64,000 bases of DNA from a bacterium (GTDB lineage: Bacteria > Acidobacteriota > Thermoanaerobaculia > Multivoradales > JAHEKO01): assembly GCA_024224155.1 (NCBI GenBank), contig JAAENP010000005.1, positions 1 through 64,000 of the forward strand, written 5' to 3'. Under the pieces are notes generated by a model. That model saw only the letters and a list, made by a program, of their open reading frames with translations. It had not been told where the DNA came from and did not search any database. How positions within the stretch are numbered: position 1 is the stretch's first letter; every line of letters starts with the position of its first letter. Below are positions 16,644 through 24,769 of the stretch, piece by piece. Made by a program: the position numbers and the translations under genes.

Positions 16644-18437
16644 ATGCCTGAAACCGCCCCTCGCCGGTTGCCTGGCTCGTCGCGGCGCGCGCGAGAGATA
16701 GCGCTCAACCTGCTGCCGGGTCTTCTCGCCGGCGCTCAACTCGCCGGCCTGCTGCTCTTCTTGAACCCCGACATCCCTTTCGATTGGTTTCGTTTCTTTC
16801 GGGCATCGGCGGTTCTCGGATTGTTGCTGGGGGTTGTGAGCGCCTCCGGGCTGACCTTCTACACCTGGAGGCGGCCGGGAGCGGCCCAACGAATCCTGCC
16901 CTGGGCGATCATCGCGGTGCTGGCGACGGCGGCGCTTGCCGACTGGATTCAGGCCTCCTTTCTGGCTTTCTACACACCGCCCGGAATCAATATCCGGTTG
17001 ATCAAGGCCGCGGGCCTGCTGAGCTTTGCCGCGGTGGTGCTCTTCTACACGGCGCTCCTGCACAGCTTCCCTCCGAGACGATATGGCCGCCGATCGATCC
17101 TCCTGTTTCTGGTGATCTCTCTGGCCTCCGTGTATGCGCTCGGAGAACGTCGCGAGGCCTACCGGCCCCGGCTCCAGTCGGCGCCGCTACCCTCGCTGGT
17201 CGAGCTCGAAGAAGGTCCCGCTCTCTTCGTCGTCGGTCTCGAAGGAGCCACCCTCGACGCCATTCTGCCGCTGGTCCAAGAGGGCCAGCTGCCCTTCTTC
17301 GGGCAGATCGTGGAAGGCGGCGTTCACGCTCGATTGGAGCCACTGTCTCCGATCATGCGCTCGGCGCTGTGGACCTCGCTCGCCACCGGCAAGTTTCCGT
17401 ACAAGCATGGAGTGCTCTCGGAGACCTCGCTCAGAGTCGGCTTTCTTCCCGGCAAACCGCGACTGACGTTGCTGCCGTGGGGGCTACCGCTGCCGGACCG
17501 ATTGATGCCGGGCTTTCGCCGCGCTCGACCCGACGCCACGAGTCGTCGCGGCCTCGCACTCTGGGAGATCTACTCGAGACTGAGCCTGAGGACAGGCGTC
17601 GTGTCCTGGCCCTCGCTCTATCCGGTTACCGAGACGTCCGCCTTCACCTTCTCGGAGCGATACTTCGCGGGCAACTTCTCGGCGCCGGCCGCGCTCCCGC
17701 CCGAGCTCGCCGAGCGAGGGATCCTCTTTCAGATTGGCCAGAACGAGCTCGGTCCCGGACCCCTGGCCGCGTTTACCGACGCACCTCCGGAGGTACTGAG
17801 CGCTCTTGCCGGAGATGTCTGGCGGGAGTCTCTTGCGCAGTTCCTTCTCGAGCAGCGTCAGGATCTGCGCCGCTTCTTCATCCTGCTTCCCGGCCTGGGA
17901 GAAGTCTCCACGCGCTATCTGGGAGGCTTCTCCGCCTTCGAGCACGAGGGCATCCGAAACGAGCGCCGCAGAACCGCGGCCCATCTGGTCACCGCCTACT
18001 ACCGGCACCTGGACAGCTATCTGGCCGATCTCTGGGAGCGCCAAGATGGACCCAAGCTGATGGCGATCGTTTCACCGTTTGGCGCTCAGAGCCCCGAAGG
18101 CTGGCGACGGGTCTGGTTCGCCACCACCGGAAGATCAGACGAGGGGAGCTTCAGCCCCGCGAATGACGGCGTGCTGTTTCTGATGGGCGAGGGCGTCAAG
18201 CAGGGACACTTCCTCGAACGCGCAAGTCTCCTCGACGTGATGCCGACGTTGCTCTATGCCACCCAGCTGCCGATCAGTCGCGAGTTGGACGGCCAGGTTC
18301 TGGTGGATGCCTTCTCGGCGCCGTTCCTGGCTCAAACGCCGCTCAACTTCGTCCCGTCCTACGAGACGCTGGTCGGGCAGCCGCCCTCCATGGTCGAAGA
18401 AGACCTCAGCTCTTCTTCGGCAACGGCAGCCGAGTGA
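16644..18437 (+). CDS. Membrane-anchored alkaline-phosphatase-superfamily protein, probably catalytically dead
   Basis: 597 residues. Four or five hydrophobic segments occupy residues 20-165, followed by a large extracytoplasmic domain with the fold signatures of type I phosphodiesterases (VVGLEGATLDAILPL, LWTSLATGKFPYKHGVLSE). Key metal ligands look lost: the usual GxDGA has Glu200 in place of Asp, and the SDHG motif is replaced by SPFG near residue 477. A LDVMPTLLYATQLPISRELDG segment near the C-terminus is well kept. It may be a regulator or binding protein derived from an AlkP enzyme. Its end overlaps the convergent bactofilin gene by 32 bp. Confidence 0.7.
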   Translation: MPETAPRRLPGSSRRAREIALNLLPGLLAGAQLAGLLLFLNPDIPFDWFRFFRASAVLGLLLGVVSASGLTFYTWRRPGAAQRILPWAIIAVLATAALADWIQASFLAFYTPPGINIRLIKAAGLLSFAAVVLFYTALLHSFPPRRYGRRSILLFLVISLASVYALGERREAYRPRLQSAPLPSLVELEEGPALFVVGLEGATLDAILPLVQEGQLPFFGQIVEGGVHARLEPLSPIMRSALWTSLATGKFPYKHGVLSETSLRVGFLPGKPRLTLLPWGLPLPDRLMPGFRRARPDATSRRGLALWEIYSRLSLRTGVVSWPSLYPVTETSAFTFSERYFAGNFSAPAALPPELAERGILFQIGQNELGPGPLAAFTDAPPEVLSALAGDVWRESLAQFLLEQRQDLRRFFILLPGLGEVSTRYLGGFSAFEHEGIRNERRRTAAHLVTAYYRHLDSYLADLWERQDGPKLMAIVSPFGAQSPEGWRRVWFATTGRSDEGSFSPANDGVLFLMGEGVKQGHFLERASLLDVMPTLLYATQLPISRELDGQVLVDAFSAPFLAQTPLNFVPSYETLVGQPPSMVEEDLSSSSATAAE

Positions 18438-18831
18438 CGTTCTGCGCCCTCTCGGGCGCCTGCTCCGGCCGATCGCGATCGACCGAGCCGGCCTGAGTGG
18501 ACATGTTGCACTGGCCCTGGAGCACGGCGCCGTCTTCCACGACCAGGCTGGGCGTCTCGAGATCGGCCAAGACTCTGCCACCGGCGGCGATCTCGACCCG
18601 GTGCTGGGCCACCACGCTGCCGCGAACCGTCCCGGAAACGAAGATCCTGCCAACCTCTATTTCGGCGTCGACATCACCGTGCTCACCGACCACCAGGTCG
18701 CCACGCGAAACGACGCGCCCCTTGAGTCGTCCGTCGAGGCGGAAGGTGTCTTCGAAATGGAGAGCGCCCTCGATATAACTGCCCTCATCGAGGAAGCCGT
18801 TGAGATCACCTCTGGATCCTGTTTTCTTCAT
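18406..18831 (-). CDS. Bactofilin
   Basis: 141 residues. A central right-handed beta-helix domain (about residues 15-105) with short repeating turns (GSYIEGALHFEDTFRLDG, GDLVVGEHGDVDAEI, GRIFVSGTVRGSV) is the bactofilin fold; the tails are charged and flexible. Bactofilins polymerise into cytoskeletal filaments without nucleotide. The start overlaps the parB stop (ATGA), so it belongs to the par operon. In other bacteria bactofilins can tether ParABS near the poles, a plausible role here. Confidence 0.9.
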   Translation of the reverse strand: MKKTGSRGDLNGFLDEGSYIEGALHFEDTFRLDGRLKGRVVSRGDLVVGEHGDVDAEIEVGRIFVSGTVRGSVVAQHRVEIAAGGRVLADLETPSLVVEDGAVLQGQCNMSTQAGSVDRDRPEQAPERAQNVTRLPLPKKS

Positions 18832-19688
18832 CCATCGCTCCCAGTACTCATGAGCATGTCATAAAGACGAATCAGTTCTTCCTCCGAGTGAAAGGCCAGG
18901 ATAAGTTTGCCACCCTTGGCGTGTCTTTTTATTTCAATTTTCGTTTGTAAATGTTTTGTCAAGCGTTCGGCCGCCGCCGCCGTGTCCGGATCGACCGTGG
19001 GCCGGGCTCGGCTTCGCTGGGAAGCCTCCTTCGGCCGGGTCGCGGCTTCGAGCTGACGCGCGTTGAGCCCCTCCTTGACCGCTCGCCGGGCCCAAAGGAT
19101 CCGATCTCGCGCCCTCGGCAAGCTGAGCAACGGACGCGCCTGGCCGGCGGTCAACTGCCCTCTCCGCAACATGCCCTGCACCTCGTCCGGCAGCCCGAGC
19201 AGTCGCAACCGGTTGGAAACCGCCGAGCGGCTCTTGCCCACCCTCTCGGCGATCTCTTCGTGCGACAGGCCGAATTCCCGCCTCAGCCGGTCAAACGCCT
19301 CCGCCTCCTCGATGCCATTGAGGTCGGAGCGCTGCATATTCTCTACGAGAGCCGCCTCCAGAAACTCTCGTTTCGAGGCCATGTCCCTCACCACGACCGC
19401 CACCCGCGACAAGCCGGCTTCGCGCGCAGCTCGCCAACGTCGCTCTCCGGCGACAATCGAGTACCCGCCCTTCGCTCGGGGCGTCACCAGAATCGGCTGA
19501 ATGAGACCCTGGGCACGAATCGACGCAGCCAGCTCGGCGAGCTCCTCGGGATCGAACTCAGCGCGAGGCTGATAGTCGTTCGGCACTAGGTCGTCGAGCG
19601 CGATCTCGGTTCGAGGCACCGAAGCAGCGGGCGCTTCCGAGAACAAAGCATCGAGACCGCGGCCCAGGCCGCTCTTCTTCGCCATCAT
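18828..19688 (-). CDS. parB: Chromosome partitioning protein ParB
   Basis: 286 residues. The N-terminus KKSGLGRGLDALF is the usual ParA-contact region; the CTP-binding ParB/Srx domain contains GLIQPILVTP and the GERRWRA motif followed by ENMQRSDLN; the helix-turn-helix is in GLSHEEIAERVGKSRSAVSNRLRLL; the C-terminal dimer domain ends the protein. ParB loads on parS and spreads as a CTP-dependent clamp. It overlaps parA (ATGA) and bactofilin (ATGA), so all are one leftward operon with rsmG. Confidence 0.96.
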   Translation of the reverse strand: MMAKKSGLGRGLDALFSEAPAASVPRTEIALDDLVPNDYQPRAEFDPEELAELAASIRAQGLIQPILVTPRAKGGYSIVAGERRWRAAREAGLSRVAVVVRDMASKREFLEAALVENMQRSDLNGIEEAEAFDRLRREFGLSHEEIAERVGKSRSAVSNRLRLLGLPDEVQGMLRRGQLTAGQARPLLSLPRARDRILWARRAVKEGLNARQLEAATRPKEASQRSRARPTVDPDTAAAAERLTKHLQTKIEIKRHAKGGKLILAFHSEEELIRLYDMLMSTGSDG

Positions 19689-20443
19689 ATTCTCCTCGTC
19701 AGAACCTCTCGGGCCAGCGCCAGATAGGCCTGCGCGCCGCGGCTCCTGATGTCGTAGTTCAGAACCGGCAGACCGTGACTGGGTGCCTCGGCCAATCGGA
19801 CGTTGCGCGGAACCACGGTGTCGTAGACCCGGCCGGCAAAGTGCGTTCGGACCTCTCGAGCCACGTCGCGAGCCAGATTGGTTCTCTCGTCGTACATGGT
19901 CAACAAGATCCCGGTCAACTGGAGCCGCGAGTTCAAGCTCTGCTGCACTCTCGACACCGTCTGGAGCAGCTCTTTGATGCCTTCGAGCGCAAAGTACTCA
20001 CACTGGAGCGGCACCAGCACACCGTCGGCCGCCACCAGGGCGCTGACCGTCAGGTGCCCCAGAGACGGCGGACAATCGAGCAGGATCGTGTCGTAGTTCG
20101 CGGTCACTTCGGACAGCGCGTGCGCCAAGCGATGCTGCCACCCTGCCAGCCCGACAAACTCCACCTCGGCTCCGACGAGCGCTCGGTTCGACGGGACCAT
20201 TTGAAGACAGGCGAGCGATGTCGGGCGAATCGCTTCCGCCATCTCGGCTTCTCCAATCAAGACCTCGTAAACGGTGGGACCCTCCGTTTCCACTCCCAGC
20301 CCACGGCTGGCATTGCCCTGAGCATCGCAGTCCACGATCAGAATGTCTCTCTCCAGAGCCGCCAGGGCGGCGCCGAGATTGATCGCGGTGGTCGTCTTTC
20401 CGACGCCTCCTTTTTGATTGGCTATCGCGATCGTGGTTGTCAT
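19685..20443 (-). CDS. parA: Chromosome partitioning ATPase ParA (Soj)
   Basis: 252 residues. The deviant Walker A motif KGGVGKTTTA starts at residue 11 with the signature Lys and Lys16; LIVDCDAQGNAS (A') and ILLDCPPSLG (Walker B) follow. No N-terminal HTH is present, so this is the chromosomal type Ib/Soj form that binds DNA non-specifically and moves ParB-parS complexes. It overlaps rsmG by 4 bp upstream and parB by 4 bp downstream. Confidence 0.96.
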   Translation of the reverse strand: MTTTIAIANQKGGVGKTTTAINLGAALAALERDILIVDCDAQGNASRGLGVETEGPTVYEVLIGEAEMAEAIRPTSLACLQMVPSNRALVGAEVEFVGLAGWQHRLAHALSEVTANYDTILLDCPPSLGHLTVSALVAADGVLVPLQCEYFALEGIKELLQTVSRVQQSLNSRLQLTGILLTMYDERTNLARDVAREVRTHFAGRVYDTVVPRNVRLAEAPSHGLPVLNYDIRSRGAQAYLALAREVLTRRI

Positions 20444-21090
20444 CGAGGGCTCTCGGCCAAGGGAAGCCACTCCTGGATCCTGCGCCCATGCCCCGGAAGC
20501 TCGACCACTCGTCCCAAGCTCGCCTGGGGCCAGGGAGCGGCCGACGGACCCTCCCACCGGAGGATTCGAGCCCCGAACGCGAGCCCCGGCTCGAGGCCCG
20601 CCCAGATATCTCGATCGATCCTGACACCTCGGACGGTCACCAGATCTATCTTTCCATCTGTCACTGTCGCCGTCACCGGGTGACGCCCGGAAACTCTAGC
20701 ATTGACAATACGGCAGGACAATTCCGCCTTGGCAGCAGCCGCGCGCAGGAAAGAGGCCTTGCGAACCCGCGACTCGAACAGCCAGAAACGCTGATCCGGG
20801 CGAGCCGCCGCGAGCACCTGCCCCGGAAAGCCCGCGCCCGATCCCAGATCGAGCACCGTTGAGGCGTCACCGAGCAGGGGTAGGGCGCGCAAGCTCTCCG
20901 CGTAGTGGCGCTCGACGATCAGTTCGGCTTCACCCGCGCTCACCAGCGCAAGTCGTCCGGCCCACCGCCGGAGTTCCACGTAATGGGCAAGAAGTCTTCT
21001 TACCAGATCCGCCGAGAGACTTCCGCAGCCCGACGCTTCGAGCCGACTGCGAAACTGATCTGCCGAAATTGCGTCCAAGACCGTTGCCAC
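20440..21090 (-). CDS. rsmG: 16S rRNA (guanine-N7) methyltransferase RsmG
   Basis: 216 residues from GTG. The SAM-binding motif VLDLGSGAGFPGQVLA is characteristic of RsmG/GidB, which methylates G527 of 16S rRNA. LFESRVRKASFL and VTVRGVRID match later family motifs. It is the first gene of the rsmG-parA-parB-bactofilin operon, a common arrangement near origins. TAGAAT lies 6 nt before the GTG, so the operon may be transcribed leaderless. Confidence 0.93.
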   Translation of the reverse strand: MATVLDAISADQFRSRLEASGCGSLSADLVRRLLAHYVELRRWAGRLALVSAGEAELIVERHYAESLRALPLLGDASTVLDLGSGAGFPGQVLAAARPDQRFWLFESRVRKASFLRAAAAKAELSCRIVNARVSGRHPVTATVTDGKIDLVTVRGVRIDRDIWAGLEPGLAFGARILRWEGPSAAPWPQASLGRVVELPGHGRRIQEWLPLAESPR

Positions 21091-21096
21091 TCTGTC

Positions 21097-21102
21097 ATTC
21101 TA
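21097..21102 (-). promoter_or_regulatory. -10 box for a leaderless rsmG-par operon transcript
   Basis: On the minus strand TAGAAT is followed by 6 nt and the rsmG GTG. It lies about 45 bp from the parS-like repeats, so ParB binding there could influence this promoter. Confidence 0.5.
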
Positions 21103-21144
21103 CGGCCTCAGCGGCCCCGAAAACGCCCCCTTGACGACAGCCCA

Positions 21145-21216
21145 TGTTTCACGGGAAACTTGACGGTGAAACAACTCGCTGCACCTTTGTTCCACGGGAA
21201 ACCTGACGGTGAAACA
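21145..21216. repeat. Two 29-bp parS-like direct repeats (possible ParB-binding sites)
   Basis: Copies at 21145-21173 and 21188-21216 match at 27 of 29 positions and are spaced 43 bp apart, about four helical turns. Each consists of a half-site TGTTYCAC, 13 nt (GGGAAACYTGACG), and an opposite half-site GTGAAACA. The left 16 bp of each (TGTTTCACGGGAAACT in copy 1) match the bacterial parS consensus TGTTTCACGTGAAACA at 14 of 16. They lie between rsmG (start of the parAB operon) and the divergent LAGLIDADG-like gene, whose GTG start is inside the last half-site. Confidence 0.65.
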
Positions 21217-21550
21217 GGATACATCGCAATTCGCAAAAGGCTTTCTGGTCGGAGTGCTCGTCGGGGAAGGACACTTCGGGGGAGACGGGCGCCAGCCTCA
21301 GGTCACTCTCAGGATGCACACCGACCACGAGGCGCTGTTTCGATGGATCGAGAGTACTTTCCCGGGTGGAAAGCTCTATGGCCCCTACCACCATGGCGGC
21401 CGCAGCTACTTCCAATGGATGGCCCGCGGCAGATTCCTGAAAGACGAGCTGCTCCCGATTCTCGAAGAGCACCTCGCCCCCGAACTCGATCGCAAGAGCT
21501 ACGACCGCTTCGTGGCAATGAAAGAACGCTATCGATTGTCGCGGTCTTGA
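21209..21550 (+). CDS. Small LAGLIDADG homing-endonuclease-like protein
   Basis: 113 residues from GTG. Residues 13-23 (LVGVLVGEGHF) align with the LAGLIDADG helix, with Glu20 at the acidic metal-binding position; PQVTLRMHTDHEALFRWIES and LYGPYHHGGRSYFQWMARG resemble the beta strands that follow in this fold. One motif means it would work as a dimer. It is free-standing, not in an intron or intein, and sits between parS-like repeats and jag, with its 3' end overlapping jag by 22 bp. It could be an active homing endonuclease or a domesticated DNA-binding regulator, as in WhiA. Confidence 0.65.
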   Translation: MKQDTSQFAKGFLVGVLVGEGHFGGDGRQPQVTLRMHTDHEALFRWIESTFPGGKLYGPYHHGGRSYFQWMARGRFLKDELLPILEEHLAPELDRKSYDRFVAMKERYRLSRS

Positions 21551-22383
21551 CCCGGCGCTTGCCGGCGAATGGGCCGAACCGCAACTCGCTTGAACAGACC
21601 GGTGCCGTGACTCTCGGTCTCCACGGCCGGATCGTCGGCCAACGTCAAATGCACGATCCTGCGCTCGTCCGGCGACATCGGCTCGAGGCTCTGCATTCGG
21701 TGTTCCCTGCGGACTTTGGCGGCCGCATCCTGCGCCAGTACCCGCAATTGCTCGGCGCGAACCTCGTGAAAGTTGTCTGAATCGACCCGGCACGGAACCG
21801 AGGCTCCGGTCAAGCCTCGAATCATCCGCGGTAGCAGGTGCTGGAGCGCCAGCAGCAAGCGGCCGCGGTCCTCGAAGAGCTGGTCCTCGTGGGCACCGCT
21901 CAGCTCTACCTCGAGCCCGGCCTCGGTAGTTGCTATCTCCGCCGAAAGGTCCAAAGCGCCGAGCCGAAACAGCCGCCGCAGCGCCTCCTCGGCAGCCTCG
22001 GTCGCGTCCGCGGGGCTCAGGTCCAGCCAGGCGTTCTCGCCCTCCGGGTCCGAGCTCGGGGGAGAGGAATCGGAGCGACCCGCCGGCTGCGGGGTTTCCC
22101 CAGGCTCAGACCCACCCTCGCCGCCATCCGAGACGGCCTGCACGCTCTCCTCTGGCGCGCCCCTCTCCGGCTCCGGAGCCAGGCTGCCCACAGACGACGG
22201 GTCTTGACGTGGGCTTTCGGGATCGACGCCGATCACGACTCGGCGTCGGACTTTGAGAAAGCCGTGGCGGCGCTCGACCTGCTCATAGGCAACTTCCTCC
22301 GGGTCGAGCTGAAAATAGCGCGCTGCCTGAAGAACCGCTTGTTCGAGCGTATTGCCGGAAAAGAACTTCTTTGCGGGACTCAT
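21529..22383 (-). CDS. jag: Jag/KhpB RNA-binding protein
   Basis: 284 residues. The Jag N-domain (FFSGNTLEQAVLQAARYF... VAYEQVERRHGFL) is followed by an acidic, Ser/Pro-rich linker of about 80 residues, then a KH-like domain (LSAEIATTEAGLEVELSG) and an R3H domain (SDNFHEVRAEQLRVLAQDAA... MSPDERRIVHL). KhpB proteins bind RNA and affect cell elongation and division. The ATG at 22383 was chosen because it matches the family N-terminus and follows yidC by 17 bp. It is the last gene of the rpmH-rnpA-yidD-yidC-jag operon. Confidence 0.9.
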   Translation of the reverse strand: MSPAKKFFSGNTLEQAVLQAARYFQLDPEEVAYEQVERRHGFLKVRRRVVIGVDPESPRQDPSSVGSLAPEPERGAPEESVQAVSDGGEGGSEPGETPQPAGRSDSSPPSSDPEGENAWLDLSPADATEAAEEALRRLFRLGALDLSAEIATTEAGLEVELSGAHEDQLFEDRGRLLLALQHLLPRMIRGLTGASVPCRVDSDNFHEVRAEQLRVLAQDAAAKVRREHRMQSLEPMSPDERRIVHLTLADDPAVETESHGTGLFKRVAVRPIRRQAPGQDRDNR

Positions 22384-22400
22384 AACGGACTTTCCTTCCT

Positions 22401-24152
22401 CTACTTCTTGTCGCCCTTCGTCTTCGCCGCCCGGCTTTCCTTCAAGCGCTTGTAGCCGGCCTGCTGGGCGATGCCCAGGACGTTGTTTGTCAGCCAGTAC
22501 AGCACCATTCCACTCGGAAAACCCAAGAATAGAAACGTGAAAAAGAACGGCATCAGCATGAAGATTCTTCTCTGCATCGGATCCGCCGCTGCAGGCGTCA
22601 GCCTCTGCTGCACGAACTGACTCGCGCCCATGATGATCGGCAGCGCATAGAAGGGGTCCGGTGCCGAAAGATCTTGAATCCACAGAATCCACGGCGCGTG
22701 GCGTAGTTCGACCGCGGCCGAGAGCAGGTTGTAGAAGGCAAACAGAACCGGGATCTGGAGCAACATGGGAAGGCAGCCCCCCGCAGGGTTCACACCTTCC
22801 TTCTTGTAGAGCCCCATGACCTCTTCATTCATCTTGCGCTGCATCTCGGTGTTGGGCCGCCCCTGCTTGTCCTTGAGCTTGCCGCGGTACTTGTTCTTGA
22901 TCGCCTGGATCTTCGGGTTGACCTCTTGCATCTTCTGCATCGACACGAAGCTCTTGTGCGTCAGCGGAAACAGAATCAGGCGAATGAACACGGTCATCAG
23001 GATGATCGCCCAGCCCCAGTTACCGGTCACTTCGTGGTGGAGCCAGCGCAAACCGAAGAGAATGGGCTTCGCCAAGATCGCAAAGAAGCCGAGGTTGACG
23101 GCCTCCTGAAGACCGTTCGGCAACACCGCCAGGTGGTCATACTGCTTGGCACCGAGATAGGCCGAGCCTTCCAGGACTTCGGCTCCGGCGGCGATCAGCA
23201 GCTCGAGCTCGCGAACCACCCCGTCGTCGTCCTCGACCGGGGCCGCGGCCACCTCGAACACGGCTTCTTCGCCTTTGCCGGCGATCCGGCCCGAAACCGG
23301 CCGAACCAGCGCGTACTCGAAGGGCGCGCCGGTCACTACCCAGCCGGTCAGAAAGTAGGTGTCCTCGAGCCCTATCCACGAGACTCCGCTACCCGAGATT
23401 CGCTCGGCCTCCGCGGTCTTCCGGGCATCCAGCCGTTCGACCTCCTGGTCTCGCATGTAGATCGCGGCCCGCCGGGCAAAGCGGCTTTCGGTCTCTTCGA
23501 GCTCCGGATTTCGAACCCCGGGGCCGAGCAACAAGGACCAATCAGACCGGCCGGCCACCGAGAGGCGCACGCCCAGCATGCCGTCATCTCGCAACCAAAA
23601 ACTCTTCTCGGCCCGGCCCGAAGCCCCCGAATACTCGAAGCGAATAGGATCTTCCTCGGTGCCTGCTCCCTCGGAAACAACGAACAGAGCGTCGTTGAGC
23701 GGATCGGAGGCTCCACGGAAATCTACGATGGCGAAAGGGTAGGGGGGCTCGGCGCGACGCTTGACCAGGTCGACACCGCCGCCGGACCCATTCGAGTGCT
23801 CCTTGGAGACGAACGAATGCAGCTGGGCACCGCGGTTGCTGAAAATCGCCCGAATGCGGTCGCTCTCGAGCACCACCTCGCGCTCGGCGGCGGCCACGAT
23901 CTCTTCTTGGAGCTCTTCCCCGAGAGTCTCTTGCCGGCGGTCGGCGTCGGCACCCGCCGGCGGGCCGACGTCCCGGGGCTCGGCCGCAAAACCGGACGAG
24001 CCTCTCTCGGCGCCGCCGGTCGGACTCTCGATCGGCCTCGGCTCTGGGCTCGGCTCGCGGCTAGGTTGGGGCGCACTCGGGAATATCGTCTGCCAGAGAA
24101 GCAGCACTGCGACCGAAAGTAAAGCAGCCAGAAATAGGCGTTTGTTATCCAA
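22401..24152 (-). CDS. yidC: Membrane protein insertase YidC
   Basis: 583 residues. N-terminal anchor (LFLAALLSVAVLLLWQTIF), a Pro/Glu-rich linker, the large periplasmic beta-domain of gram-negative YidC (about residues 90-340), then the conserved five-helix insertase core (WGWAIILMTVFIRLILFPLTHKSF with the hydrophilic-groove Arg, and QKMQEVNPKIQAIKNKY for the cytoplasmic hairpin). The presence of the periplasmic domain indicates an outer-membrane (diderm) organism. It inserts proteins with or without SecYEG. Confidence 0.95.
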   Translation of the reverse strand: MDNKRLFLAALLSVAVLLLWQTIFPSAPQPSREPSPEPRPIESPTGGAERGSSGFAAEPRDVGPPAGADADRRQETLGEELQEEIVAAAEREVVLESDRIRAIFSNRGAQLHSFVSKEHSNGSGGGVDLVKRRAEPPYPFAIVDFRGASDPLNDALFVVSEGAGTEEDPIRFEYSGASGRAEKSFWLRDDGMLGVRLSVAGRSDWSLLLGPGVRNPELEETESRFARRAAIYMRDQEVERLDARKTAEAERISGSGVSWIGLEDTYFLTGWVVTGAPFEYALVRPVSGRIAGKGEEAVFEVAAAPVEDDDGVVRELELLIAAGAEVLEGSAYLGAKQYDHLAVLPNGLQEAVNLGFFAILAKPILFGLRWLHHEVTGNWGWAIILMTVFIRLILFPLTHKSFVSMQKMQEVNPKIQAIKNKYRGKLKDKQGRPNTEMQRKMNEEVMGLYKKEGVNPAGGCLPMLLQIPVLFAFYNLLSAAVELRHAPWILWIQDLSAPDPFYALPIIMGASQFVQQRLTPAAADPMQRRIFMLMPFFFTFLFLGFPSGMVLYWLTNNVLGIAQQAGYKRLKESRAAKTKGDKK

Positions 24153-24172
24153 GGCGCTCCTTTGCGTCCAAC

Positions 24173-24382
24173 TTAAGGCAGATCAACCCCGCCGGGGTGA
24201 AAGGGATGGCAGCGCAGCAACCGGCCAAGCGCTCGCAAGCTCCCACCGACGAAGCCGTACTTGAGAATCGCCAATCGGGCATACTCCGAGCAGGAGGGTG
24301 AAAACCTGCAGGCCCTCGGCAACAGAGGAGACAGAAAGCGCTTATAGACCGCAACGAGAGCTAGGGCCGCCTTTGCCGCCAC
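24173..24382 (-). CDS. yidD: Membrane protein insertion efficiency factor YidD
   Basis: 69 residues from a GTG that lies 22 bp inside rnpA; this start gives the usual YidD N-terminus ([17 protein letters not shown]). The signature [11 protein letters not shown] and the ending [13 protein letters not shown] are diagnostic. YidD assists YidC-dependent insertion. Longer upstream starts exist but would duplicate rnpA sequence in another frame. It lies between rnpA and yidC as in most bacteria. Confidence 0.9.
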   Translation of the reverse strand: MAAKAALALVAVYKRFLSPLLPRACRFSPSCSEYARLAILKYGFVGGSLRALGRLLRCHPFHPGGVDLP

Positions 24383-24765
24383 GCCTGGTTCGAGTTCTCG
24401 AGCACCCGCCGAAGCCCCCGGATCAGGTCCCGTTCCAGTTCGCCGAACGTGGCTCTCGCGGAGGACGGCTTGGCATGAACCACCAAGTCCAGTGGGGGAA
24501 GATCCCTGCGCTGAGGCCATCGCCTGTAGATCTCCCGGAATCTTCTCTTGAGTTTGACCCGAACGACTGCGCCACCGACCTTCCGACTTACGGTCATGCC
24601 GATACGCGCGCAATCGCGCTGATTGTCAACAAAGTGGAGCGTTAAGTGCGACCCGAAGTTTCGCCGGCCCTTTTGGTAGCAACGGCGGTAGTCCTCTCGG
24701 CGACAAAGCCGCTCTGCCCGACGCAACGACTCTCCGGGGCGAGACGGCTCTCGCCCGACCGGCAT
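24361..24765 (-). CDS. rnpA: Ribonuclease P protein component
   Basis: 134 residues, slightly long because of an N-terminal extension of about 18 residues. The RNR-like helix [24 protein letters not shown] identifies RnpA; the usual Asn and Arg of the motif (GNAVxRNRxKR) are replaced here ([11 protein letters not shown]). Together with RNase P RNA it matures tRNA 5' ends. It starts 4 nt after the rpmH stop and overlaps yidD by 22 bp. Confidence 0.9.
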   Translation of the reverse strand: MPVGREPSRPGESLRRAERLCRREDYRRCYQKGRRNFGSHLTLHFVDNQRDCARIGMTVSRKVGGAVVRVKLKRRFREIYRRWPQRRDLPPLDLVVHAKPSSARATFGELERDLIRGLRRVLENSNQAWRQRRP

Positions 24766-24769
24766 TTCG

